From NCBI RefSeq assembly GCF_041381155.1, contig NC_091145.1:36409882-36473881 (forward strand): 64,000 bases of DNA. The letters are read 5' to 3'. Below, piece by piece: positions 38,462 to 50,600 of this stretch. The notes under the pieces were generated by a model. It ran no database searches, was not told the DNA's origin, and saw only the letters and a program-made list of their open reading frames with translations. The DNA comes from Argopecten irradians. Lineage: Eukaryota; Mollusca; Bivalvia; Pectinida; Pectinidae. Each line of letters opens with the position of its first letter. The first letter of the stretch is position 1. The position numbers were made by a program, and so were the translations under genes.

Positions 38462-41180
38462 AATGCTAATTGTAAAAGAAGCAATACAAGGTTGTCATCT
38501 AAAAATACGTCCCTCATTCTTCTTCCCCAAACAAGTTATAACTTAAGTGAATATAATACCATTATCCCCTACAAATTCGAAGCCATAGTTGGTCAGTTTG
38601 CACAGTATTTCACCGTAGGTTAGTGGTATTTCTCTAGATACTTCGGCTTTACTTCACTTCCTGAGCGTCACACAAGATCCAAGAATGATTCCGGATGTTA
38701 ATAGGATGTAAAGATCTTCCTCCAGCAGAGCGTATTGCCAGTTGTCTCCCTTCAACCATTGATACTATTATAAGCGCGTGTAGTCTACCATTTAATTAGA
38801 GTATCAAATAATTTGAATTAATTCACACTGTCAATTAAATCGATCGTACATCGCTGTGTGTTGATGTAGCAAAATATGTCCTAAATTTTTCAACTAAACT
38901 AGTATATTGCAAAAGATGACACAAATTGTACACATGCAACTGTTTAACTGTGAAGAAAGATGTACCATATATTATCACTTGTCCAATCATTAATATATAC
39001 TACAAAACACTTTATTTCCACGTAGACAATGTTTCGCATGTTTGGTATTTTCAATATATTTGCAAACACATTAATTTTCGGTCAAGGTGTCGTCCTGACA
39101 ATCATGCATTTGATAAAAACGTTTTATTCAATTACTCGCTATGAAATTGAATCCGCGTTCGAGATCTCCCGTGACATGACGAGAATATTTGAATAACTGG
39201 GTTTATGGTTAGGAGCATAGTGTAAAGAGTCCAGAATTACTGCATCTAAAACAAATAGGATTCATTATATTAACACTTAAATACTTTGCTATTAGGAACC
39301 ACTGGGATAATTCGACCATAAATATAACATTAATACCCTGTCAACAGTTATGGTCAGTTAATTACAGAGGTACCACGTGGGCAGTGAATGGTAGATAAGT
39401 GACATTTAATAATTAATAACGGTCCAATCTACATTGTCAATAACTACAGAAGCTGTGTAACGAACGATATATAATCTGTAGGATTTATCTAACGATTTAC
39501 ATGTATATAGTCATTATCGACAGACCACGGAGTATTGTTGATGGGATTATTTCCCCTTGGGGTCTGGGTTTGGTGTATGGCATTGTCGCCATCATAAATT
39601 CAGAATAGCTAAGCATTGTGTGGTATCACAACAAAGTCAGAGATCATGATTACTTCTAGGTTCTTTATTTATACCCTTACCTAACACACGAAATGACATA
39701 ATGTTTTATATTAGAATATCTGGACTTGTTGTATGACATTATCAACGCCATAATATCATAATACAGCATTATGTATTATTGCAGCAAAGTCCGTGATTCT
39801 GATAACACGAAATGAAATATGATATGGTTGAGAGTCATTTGGTATTGCATCTAAGTAGCACTGATCGTAGGGCAATATTTATTCTCCGGAAATATAGACT
39901 ACTCTTCATCACACAATCTTTAATTAACAATACTGTTGCAAAAATGTAAAGCTTTAAGCACGTTAAACTCATTAAATGAACCTAACACAGAAAATAGATA
40001 TAGTGTATACATAATTCATGGAATGACTACCGGGCATGAACATCTTAATTAGGTTTCAAACATGTTTACGGGATCAGGTACCATTGGTCTGGTGCAGGAT
40101 AACAAACATATAGCAAAAACCATCGAAGGTAAATGTCGAACAACTTGGGCCAAGCTGATCACAAGTGATTAGGCTACTCATAGTTTAACCACAATTTTCA
40201 AATCAACACAAAATGATTTCTGGTAATATTGACTTTACAAAGTATTATAAAATCACTACGAAGTTTATGCTCTAACTACTTGTCGATTTTAATAAAGAAA
40301 CAGTCAACGGTTTTTCAGCAAATGAGACATGAATATTTCACTAATCAAGCTAATCACCTTCTGATGAACTGGTGACAGCAAAATAAAGTAAGATTATTTG
40401 GGAGACGAAAATAAAAAAAAAAGATTTAATAGCTCTTGTGACTTGAATAATAGCTAATGTTAATTCTAAGCAGGATTAACGTGATTGTCAAATCCGAATA
40501 GTTTAGCTTGCTGTACTTTTTATCTGTCGCGTTTCTACCACTTGACATTCAAGATAATAGCGTAAGGCTTACATCTACTTGTCTATTGTCTTCTTATCGA
40601 GATCTGGAAACAATACTGATACATTTTAAGCTGGGTGCAAATCAATTGTAGCATGTTATTTTAAACTCACGGCGGTGATGTTGTGAATGCCAAGCACTTT
40701 TGTTCTTTTTGGACTCGTCGGTGATGTTGGTGGTAAGGGTAATATTTTTGTATCCCTGAATATCTGAAGAGGTTTTGTGCAAACAACATTGCCAAACCTA
40801 TTTTATACTACATAGAAAAAACTAATGGATCTTTCTAAGTAAGTGTTTTTTTATTATTTGTATGGTAGACATAGTACAGAGACCAGTAATAGTAATCGTG
40901 ACTATCAAATAGACATTGTAATGCCATTTATTAATATATATCTCTTAATGTAGCAAATTTCTCGATGTCAACTATTATATAATGACTCGATTTGTTCGTT
41001 GAAATACCGAGGGCGGTCTGGTATTGATGTAAACAAAACATTTTGAGAAGTCTTTATTGTTTTAAATAAGTTTTTCAAAAACATCATCCTACTGGATTAT
41101 ACCGGGGACATGGACGATACTAGTGAGGACTTTACAATACTAGTTATCAGTCAACATGGCGATGAAGTTGGTCCAGAGGC

Positions 41181-41340
41181 ATCTTCGACTTTCAATGGTA
41201 ATGATCACTTACGATCTCTACACCTCTAGACTATGTCATGAGAACGAAACTGACTAAACACAGGCCTGCAGAGACTTCCTTTGAAGATTACATATAGCGA
41301 CGCCCAAATCAAAGTGTTTAGCCATTGTACTTGAGGTCAA
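41181..41340. mobile_element. Partial foldback MITE
   Basis: atgatcacttacgatctcta and ctagactatgtcatgag match the left arm, and gagacttcctttgaaga the inner right part, of the copy at 21326. The right terminus is missing. Confidence 0.6.
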
Positions 41341-42168
41341 ATTTGTGTTATAGTCTCAATATCATAAGTTTTACTATTCCTCTTAAAAACGTCCTTTCGA
41401 CCGCTCTCAAATATTTTGACAGCATGTTGAATATGTACATGGGTATCAATTGAAAACACTCATAATATGCCATGTTAGTACAATACAGTTTACAAACGTC
41501 CTTTTCAAATTGAGTTCAAAATAGAGTGATTATTATGTTTTATCCATTTATGTTTTAATTATTCATTTTGAATCAGTGCTATGTATTTTATATGATTTAT
41601 CTAATATTTGTTTACTGTATTTAAACTGTGAAATTATTCTAGTCAATTTAGTGCATTAGTCTTGATAATATACATTGACATTTTCCCCGACAGTGGTATC
41701 TGTTTAAAAGGACACCAGAAATGTGACCCATTTTTGTAACATCATTTCAACATGTGCTTACAGAGTGTGACTTGATTCTTTGTCCGAAGTGTTCATTGCT
41801 TCGATTAGGACAGTTGTCTACAATATTGACCTAGATCTGCGACGGAGATATATATAGATATATAATATGTTTATTAATATTTTTAATCAATATTATAGCA
41901 TTGACATTGTTTATACATTTACACGACGATGTACTTTGTTAAAACTCGTATTTTCGTCATTAGATGCTCAAATATGGAGGTCTCCTCAATTCACGTTTTG
42001 TTATTTAAGAAACCACCTTTTCAATGTTTTTTTGATTTACCAAGCATATTCTTATAATGCGGATTTGGTGATCTGTTCTAGGATAATATTAAGATTAGTC
42101 TTAAGTTTTAAGATGAAAAGAAAAGAAAAGAAAAACAAAAGTTTCCAAACAAAAATTATTTATTTATC

Positions 42169-42283
42169 AACTTCATCGGGTTATGAAATAAATTTTGTTT
42201 GCAAACTTTTGCGAGAATCCGCTACACGCTACGCGGATTCACTCAGTTTGGAAATGAAATTTCTTTCATACCCCGATGAAGTT
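42169..42283. mobile_element. 115-bp hairpin MITE
   Basis: Nearly a perfect palindrome. The left arm begins aacttcatcgggttatgaaa and runs to gagaatccgc; the right arm is its complement, ending tttcataccccgatgaagtt, around a 10-bp loop. A second copy is at 45798-45905. It opens a spurious frame across both arms. Confidence 0.8.
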
Positions 42284-43131
42284 AAATCAATGCTTAAATG
42301 AAGTTATATCCTTGTATTATGACGCCATTATTATTTTGATGTCACAATGGTCATGCGAGCGATCACAGAAGATGGATGTCCAAATGGCTGTTCCGTCTTT
42401 GATGATAATAAATTCTTAATTTATTATGGTTTTGAGATTTCATAATAAAATTGCTCAATACTTAAATATACCCAATCTGATTACCATTACTTAAAATCAA
42501 TGCTCTAATATGATGAATCACGATCATAGCAATGTAACAACGTTATTCAATTTCAATATCCCGAAATAAAGCGTTTTGTAAGTAAAAAAGAAAACGATAG
42601 ATGAAAAGAATATGCATAGTTGATATGAAAACAATCAATGGTAACGGATAATCAACGTATTATCAAAGGGAACAGGTCGACGAGTCAAAAACTTAATCTA
42701 TACGATTGTATATCACATTATCTACTCATCATAAAATGTCTATACCAATTCCTCCTTTTGTTATCCAATCTGCTATTCTTTCCATGTTATGAAGCTAGGG
42801 GTAACTTAATGGCTTCATTTGATTGTAGAAATCAAAATGGAAAGCACCCTCTTAAAACATAAAACAACATATTATCTGTAAAGAACATTCTGAAACTACT
42901 GTAAATTAACTGTCTATTCACGATTATTAAATTCGCGATTTTTGCTATTAAACAAGTTTTCGAAAAATAACTTTGACAAGTTTGAATATTAAATGTAATG
43001 TATATATCAGTATAAGCGAGGTTCATATGAATTCGCGGAAATAAATGTTCGCGAATTCGCACATGATATATATCACTGTGTGAATTATAAGAAGACAATG
43101 CCAATGTACAAATGTTCCATTAATACGTCTA

Positions 43132-44845
43132 TCACATTGGTACAGAGAACTCCATGATATAACTACACAATGATTACATTGATTAGGTAGGCTGTATTAT
43201 GCTAATACGCCGGTGGCGCGTGATGTGACTGGAGTTGAACATAATGCTGCTGTACACCCTAGCTGTAACACTATAGTGTTGTCCGCTACACGAGGAAATG
43301 TCGTTATTAGTACGGACCATTGTGGGTTTTGTACTTACAGGCCAGGCTTTACCCTATATCATTAGCTCTGGCAAGGAACCGGGTAACGTATTCATGTTTC
43401 CTTATTTGTAATGACGTAATAATTTGATCGGTAATAATGCAATTTTCACCATGTATAAATCCTAATACATTTTATATACCTGGGACCGTTTCTGTCGCCA
43501 TCCTTTGAACGTTGCGTAAGTGTTTTTAGTAATTCAGATAAATAGAAAATTGATCAACTAACATCCATTTATCTATTACAATTTGATATGTTTGTGACCA
43601 ACTTTTCTCACTTTAGTTGATGCGAATAGTTACTCGGTTACTAATGTATTTAAATGTACTTACTTTACAAGGTAATTTGATTAACGATTTAGTTAAGCGA
43701 CATTTTTCAAATGTGACGTTAGTGGTCCATGCATCCTGATAAGATTTTTTCGTATTCTGCAATTAATGTTTTGGCCCCTATCGTTTCTTTAGAAGACGCG
43801 TCATTTTAATAATAATTTTTCATGCTTTCAATATATTTGATTTTTAAAGTTTTTGTATTATCTCCTTCGAGGCAATTACATACAAAAACATCTTCCTTCA
43901 ATATCGAATGTGTCTTGTACCAAATGTGTTAATTACACGGATGTATCACTATTGGTTTTTAGTTTGTCAACACATTGTGAGTGTAATTTCACATTGGTAC
44001 AGAGAACTCCATGATATAACTACACAATGATTACATTGATTAGGTAGGCTGTATTATGCTAATACGCCGGTGGCGCGTGATGTGACTGGAGTTGAACATA
44101 ATGCTGCTGTACACCCTAGCTGTAACACTATAGTGTTGTCCGCTACACCAGGAAATGTCGTTATTAGTACGGACCATTGTGGGTTTTTGTACTTACAGGC
44201 CAGGCTTTACCCTATATCATTAGCTCTGGCAAGGAACCGGGTAACGTATTCATGTTTCCTTATTTGTAATGACGTAATAATTTGATCGGTAATAATGCAA
44301 TTTTTCACCATGTATAAATCCTAATACATTTTATATACCTGGGACCGTTTCTGTCGCCATCCTTTGAACGTTGCGTAAGTGTTTTTAGTAATTCAGATAA
44401 ATAGAAAATTGATCAACTAACATCCATTTATCTATTACAATTTGATATGTTTGTGACCAACTTTTCTCACTTTAGTTGATGCGAATAGTTACTCGGTTAC
44501 TAATGTATTTAAATGTACTTACTTTACAAGGTAATTTGATTAACGATTTAGTTAAGCGACATTTTTCAAATGTGACGTTAGTGGTCCATGCATCCTGATA
44601 AGATTTTTTCGTATTCTGCAATTAATGTTTTGGCCCCTATCGTTTCTTTAGAAGACGCGTCATTTTAATAATAATTTTTCATGCTTTCAATATATTTGAT
44701 TTTTAAAGTTTTTGTATTATCTCCTTCGAGGCAATTACATACAAAAACATCTTCCTTCAATATCGAATGTGTCTTGTACCAAATGTGTTAATTACACGGA
44801 TGTATCACTATTGGTTTTTAGTTTGTCAACACATTGTGAGTGTAA
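43132..44845 (+). repeat. 857-bp tandem duplication, almost identical copies
   Basis: Copy 1 is 43132-43988 and copy 2 is 43989 to about 44845; both open with tcacattggtacagagaact. I see only about three differences: a g/c in 'ctacacgagg/ctacaccagg' and two one-base changes in homopolymer runs. No gene is visible in either copy. It is very recent or an assembly duplicate. Confidence 0.95.
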
Positions 44846-44978
44846 ATTTAAAAGTTTTATAATTTATAGTCGATGTCACTCTTTGGGACACTGTACCCTT
44901 TCCCTGTAGATTAATGTGATAAACATCGCCAGCCTGATTACGGGGACTGGTTGTTCCTAAAAGCTCTTAACAATAGCA

Positions 44979-45173
44979 ATGGTCATCATGTTGATTTTTT
45001 TATTTGGAAATTTTCTCTCTCTCGTCATTAGAGCGGAATGTTATGTTATTAACTTTATAAAAAGTCAATCCAATGACACGACCGCCCGACAACATCGTTT
45101 AATGGCTGATTATATACAATTTAGTGTTATTATAAAACTCATTGTTATTGAAATCAATTACATTAGTGGTTGA
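44979..45173 (+). other. Possible orphan signal-peptide exon
   Basis: A 64-codon frame begins MVIMLIFLFGNFLSLVIRA, a good signal-peptide shape with a likely cut before ECYV. It continues with polar sequence (SQSNDTTARQHRL), then a second hydrophobic stretch before a stop. It lies 2.6 kb before the EGF exon of the mosaic gene, so it could be that gene's first exon. I see no strong GT donor of the needed phase 1, and the ATG may be chance in AT-rich DNA. Confidence 0.2.
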
Positions 45174-45797
45174 CTTGTTTAGTCCCATGTGGAATGTCAC
45201 GAATTGTCATCAATGTTGTTACAGTTTAAAGCTAACTCTACCCACGCTTCGTATTTTCCTTAATATAAAAGATGTCAAGCAAGTCAACGCCGAGTAATTC
45301 TCGATTGAAACTCAAGAATTGTCATGGATATACATTGTTCTAGGTCTAATGCGCATTGTCATCAATTAAAATTTTATCATTTTGACGATAACGTATTATC
45401 TATTATCTATGATTCTGTTGTATCCATAGCTACGCCTGTGGGAAAAGGGGAGTCTTATATTTTATGGTTAATATTCTATCAAATAAATGCCCTAAAATCT
45501 TCAAGGATAATTCGTATAACATTTAGGCATGCATATAGTTTGCATGCTCTGAAAAACTTACACATGTAGATGATGCATACATATTTAAGAATCCTCATCA
45601 GATTCAGCCTAATAAATCTATATGTTCCATTATTTACACATATTATCAACATATTCACTGTTTAGGACATTGAGTATACAGGTATTTTCTGACATATTAA
45701 TGCTCATTTTATCATATAAGTAATTGGCTTGTTGCTTGATAATACGGTAAACCACTATATTTTCGAGTATACTTTAGCATTGACGTTATCAATTTTT

Positions 45798-45905
45798 AAC
45801 TTCATAGGCGCATAGAAGAAAGTTTTCTTGCAAACTATGTGAATCCGTGTAGCGGATTCTCACAAACGTTTGCAAACAAAATTTATTTCATATCCCGATG
45901 AGGTT
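45798..45905. mobile_element. Hairpin MITE, second copy
   Basis: Same arms as the element at 42169: aacttcat ... gtgaatccg, a short loop, then cggattctcaca ... atcccgatgaggtt. Confidence 0.75.
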
Positions 45906-46724
45906 AAAAAATAGTTAGATCAATGCTTATAATTAATTTTTCAGTCTATTTGATAACATAAAATACGTTTAAACGTACGATCCCATTGATTTTCCAATGG
46001 CATATTTTTTTCTAAAACAATACATAACGTTAACGTCGATGTCTCGATTGTGACATTATAACTCATGATTTTTTGTAGTATATGAAGAAAAAGAATCTGC
46101 CTGTCAGAGAGTTAGATTTAGTATGAAAACAAATGAAAATTAATTATAATACCATATATATATTTTCGAGAATACCTTAATTTGTGGTCAAGGCCTTTAA
46201 CTGACAATCGTGTATTCACACACACATACATCCATACATATTTTTTTTTAAATTCTATTCACGAAACATTCAACGACAATGTATATCCCACGGGTAAGTA
46301 TAGTGTTAATCCTACAGTATATCAACGATGACAGAACGACAATTTTACATCCCCTGGTTTAGAATATTTTAATTAACTCATCAAAGTGCCTATAAGATTC
46401 TGTAATTTGGGTATAACGAACTATACTTATTAGGAAGTGATTCTGATGGTTCCAGTGATTCGTTATAACCGTGTTTTGCTGTAACCCTTTTAAATATGTG
46501 ATTTGTCAATCGATATATTAGGAGCTGCATAAATGAAAACTATATTGAACTGATCTAATTTGCAGATTGAGGCAACTTTAAGTCTTTTCTTATTATCATT
46601 TAGTACATTTTTTTTTAAACAAAACATTTTTTAAAGGCCCACTGCCTTTCCGGAGCAAAACATACAGGTTTCTTTAAAACATTTTCAACATCGGAAAATG
46701 TATACTGAAGGCCTAAAATGAGGT

Positions 46725-47115
46725 TACAACACTTTTGTTTGTTTGATTAATTAACGTCCTAATAACAGCTATGGTCATGTAAGGACGGTCTCCCATGTAT
46801 GCAGTGTTTTGCGTGTATGTTGTGCGAGGTGCGTGTTTTGGGAGACTGCGGTATATTAATGTTGTGTCTTCTTGTATAGTGGAACTGTTGCCCTTTTTAT
46901 AGTGCTATATCACTGAAGCATGCTGCCGAAGATACCAAGCAACACACCCCATCCGGTCATATTATACGGACAACGGGCGAACCAGTCGTCCCACTCCTGT
47001 TATGCTGAGCGCTAAGCAGGAGCAGAAACTACCACTTTTATAGACTTTGGTGTGTCTCGACCAGGGGACAGAACCCAAAACCTCCCTCACAGGGGCGAGC
47101 GCTCAACTAAAGGTT
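46725..47115 (-). mobile_element. Full-length tRNA-derived SINE
   Basis: Read on the - strand, the head has a tRNA-like pair of control boxes (gttgagcgctcgcccctgtg, then gggttctgtccc). The body includes ctataaaagtggtagtttct, cagcatgcttcagtgatata and cgcagtctcccaaaacacgc. The tail runs tgaccatagctgttattagg, then acgtta and an aaacaaac end. Partial copies lie at 18397, and tail fragments lie in both halves of the gene B duplication (about 35293 and 36950). Confidence 0.8.
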
Positions 47116-47582
47116 ACAACACCAAACATATGCGAAATTCCCTGCGTAATATATGATAACAGTGGAGATTCATTTCGCTGTTTTGCTTCTGGCGCAGTGA
47201 TGGTCAACTACCGCGCGGTATTCAGGACTACGACGGGAAACATTAGACGACTCGCGTCATGAAAATTAGTATTTCATTTATTTTTTCAAATTGTTCAGGA
47301 GGTAATGATACGTGTAGTACCTGAGTATTTCATTGACTATCATATTTTAAAACTCTAAACATTGAACTTTTCAAATATCTTTATGGCTTCACTATTCATA
47401 TACACGTAAATGAGTATTTCGTTAGGTTTTGTCAATGTGAAGCTTATTGATTTAAAAAAACAATCCCTCAAATTCGTTAAAAATGTAGATATTGATATAT
47501 GAAATCCAGAATAAAATCAGAGAAAAAATCTAAAGCTCAAACACCATGAACAATACAAGTGTACAATTGTGTCTATTTTCAG

Positions 47583-47681
47583 CGTGTCTGTCGGTAAGCT
47601 GTCGTAATGGCGGTACTATCGACAATGCTACCTGTCATTGTATATGTAACATCATGTTTACCGGACTGCAATGTGAAACGG
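47583..47681 (+). other. EGF-like domain exon
   Basis: Cysteine pattern C-x4-C-RNGG-x5-C-x-C-x-C-x7-GLQC, close to an EGF module; the spacing CRNGG...C.C...G..C is typical. Phase 1 at both ends. Confidence 0.7.
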
Positions 47682-50600
47682 GTAAGTCTTATTGTTTCTA
47701 ATGGCAAATGTGTGTTAGGGCTATACCCATCACCTCAATATAGAAGATAGTTTTATTACTTAACTAATGCACCTAATGGGTAAAAAATAACATGAAATTA
47801 GGTAGCAAATCCTGGTAAAAGATCCATGTTACAACTTTAAGATATTAAATGATCGATTAAAATTGAATATTGATTGAAGCGATAATGCTTGGACATAAAA
47901 AAGACGAAGTGATGAACATATGGACCCCTATGTTTACAATTTTGGACATTTTTTGTAGAAATAGGAAGGTCTGTTTGGCCGAATGGTCCATACGCCATAC
48001 CCATGTCCACTTTCGGTTGTCCGGAAACGGACAGATTCGGCTGGACTCACGGGTACGTCAACTTAACACTCCCAATAACATCGACGGCGCAGATATGGAA
48101 TGATGGCGATGTATTAACTATAGAACCACATTTAATGGGGCCTTTCCATACACACGTTATGATGCTGAACTTCTGCTCCAGACAGACTACGGTGTTCGAT
48201 ACTGACAATAGAAGCTGGCCCGGGGGTAACTATTGTATTTATCAGACCGGGGACAGGTGCCCTAAAGGTAAGGTCGTTTGAAGTATTGTTGTACACTCAA
48301 AACATGTTATGACATGTTCAATGTCTGTTGATTGTTGTCTAAAATGTACTCACCTAGATTTAATCGATTTTAAAGGATATCAACAAAACAATAAAATATG
48401 GATTATCAATAAGAACAATGAAAATATTGTTTATAAATAAAAACAACGAAAATTATGATCATCAATAAAAACTATTAAAATATGGATTATCAATGAAAAC
48501 AGTGATAATATTGTTTATCAGTAATACAATGAAATCCATGTCTGACTTTAAATTGGTTTGTCTAGTATGAAAACAATACCTAAACAATACTCTATATGTA
48601 CATTAATTAACAATACACTCGACAGTCTCAGAGAGGTGTGATAATAAAGTTTTGTATTAACATATTTTTCATCTGTATTATTCAATAATAAAAACACTTT
48701 ATTGATATGTCGGCTAGAATATTTATTTTCTGAAAAAAATGAATGCCACAATATGCAGTGTTTACAGGCATGTTACCATCTTGAATTAAGCATTGAACGC
48801 CTTTCAGTTGGTATTTATAGCCAATATGAATGCAAACTGGACAGAGGCAAATTCCATGAAACGCGATAGCCAACATAAACGCCAACTGAAAGATGTTCGA
48901 TGCTTACATTTACATTTGGCACAATTGTATGATGAAATTCCAGGAAATTTTGCATCTATAATGAAATAATCATCAGTTATCGACATGAATATAACAGCCA
49001 TTTGAACAGCCGTCATCCGTCATCGCTGGCACGACAATTGTGACGTCGCAATGATAATGATTTTCCGATTACTCGGGCATTTTGTAAGATTCAACCTTAA
49101 ATAAAAAGGTACATAATGTCAGTTGATATGACAAAATGTTGGACGATCAAAATAATGAAAAAGACAATTTTCAATTGTGAGCACGACAGACAATCAATCT
49201 GTCCTGTCGACATTGTGTTATTTAAGTTATAACTAACAAATATCTTGGCATAAATCTGTTCAGTGTTATGTTATATTTTGTAGATTTCTTGGACGGCTCG
49301 ATTACGATTCATGGCTATAGTTTCCGTAGTGGCGATATGGGAGGGACATTACCTTCACTGGGGTACGGACAGAAAAATACGTCCTATCTGGAGCTTCGTT
49401 ACTGTTGTAGGGACGATGGTCAGACCGATGATACTATCTTATTACCAAGTAACTTCCCGTTCTTACTTCTGAAGGTATGTATCACATCTATTTCTTATAT
49501 AATACCAGCAAAACTGCATATTCTGCTCTAATTATTTTGTCTGTACTACAGGAAGGTATAATCTTCTCTGCGTATTCCTTTCTGTTGTACTAAAAGAAAA
49601 AAATAATATAATCTTTCGCCCCCTTTTGGTAATTCAGGTGAATCTCAACCCGAGGGGTAATATTCTTTAAAAGTTGCCAAAGACGAGGCTTTGCCGAATA
49701 TTATACAAAAAATATTGACTCTTTATTAAGGCACTATATTTTATGTCGGAAAGATATCATTACACATTGTATGGTGGTAAGTTTCCCTGGATGAAGACGT
49801 GAAAATGGTCACCGCGGTAGAGATATAGAGTTAAAGTTATGGGATAAATAAGTTCCCCAACGCGTGAATATTGTTTATCATGTTTATCTATCTTAACACT
49901 AAAGCTTGTGTCTTTTCAGAACTTAAAAATTAACTAACTCGAGCTTGATAAACATGATATACAACAGTTTCGCGTTGGGGAACCACTGTTTATCAATTTA
50001 TTTGTTATTTAGTACATCTGAGTGTTTACCTACACAGACACAGTAACTGTTTCACACGTTAATGCATAATTGTCTTTATCGATGTAAACGAATAACAAAC
50101 AAATCATGTGTTAGTCTAAATGGTAACAGTTGCTGACATTTGTAAGTATACATTCAAAATATGAACTATTACTGGCTTGTTAAAATTCTTTAATATGTGT
50201 GAATTCCTTTTACTATAAAACAAGACATGAACTACATTGTATTAGTTATTGTCAAGAAAGGGGTATATGGTTTTCATTCCTTAAATATCAATTAGTTATT
50301 ATTTTCTTTTAAAAGATCATTTTTTTCTATATCAGAAACAGGGGCAGACGAATTAGTATTTTTTCTTCAGTTACGAAAGTTACTTACTTTACACCATTAC
50401 CACCAATGAAAAGTTTGAGCATCTAATTTTACTTCAAGATAGAAATATTAAAAAAATAATTAATGGCGTCCTGAAAAAATCCAGGACACTCTGTTCTTTA
50501 TTATGGATTGGGATACTATATGTGCTCGCACCAAACACAAAACTATTTATTTCATTTTATTTTTGTGTTAATTATATAAATATATGATCAAACACCATTT

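Larger units (their letters stand above)
38462..47545. other. Nine-kilobase gap without a convincing gene
   Basis: No chain of splice-consistent exons or recognisable protein was found. The stretch contains a MITE remnant (41181), two hairpin elements (42169, 45798), an 857-bp tandem duplication (43132), a possible lone signal-peptide exon (44979) and a SINE (46725). Short dispersed motifs such as 'tgacaatcgtg.attca' also recur here and elsewhere in the window (near 23710, 39100, 46190, 56030). Early exons of the mosaic gene downstream may be hidden here. Confidence 0.6.

Noticed and set aside
47047..47262. 71-codon frame before the mosaic gene
   Set aside because: Its start lies within the tRNA-like head of a SINE on the opposite strand, and no domain or splice link is seen.
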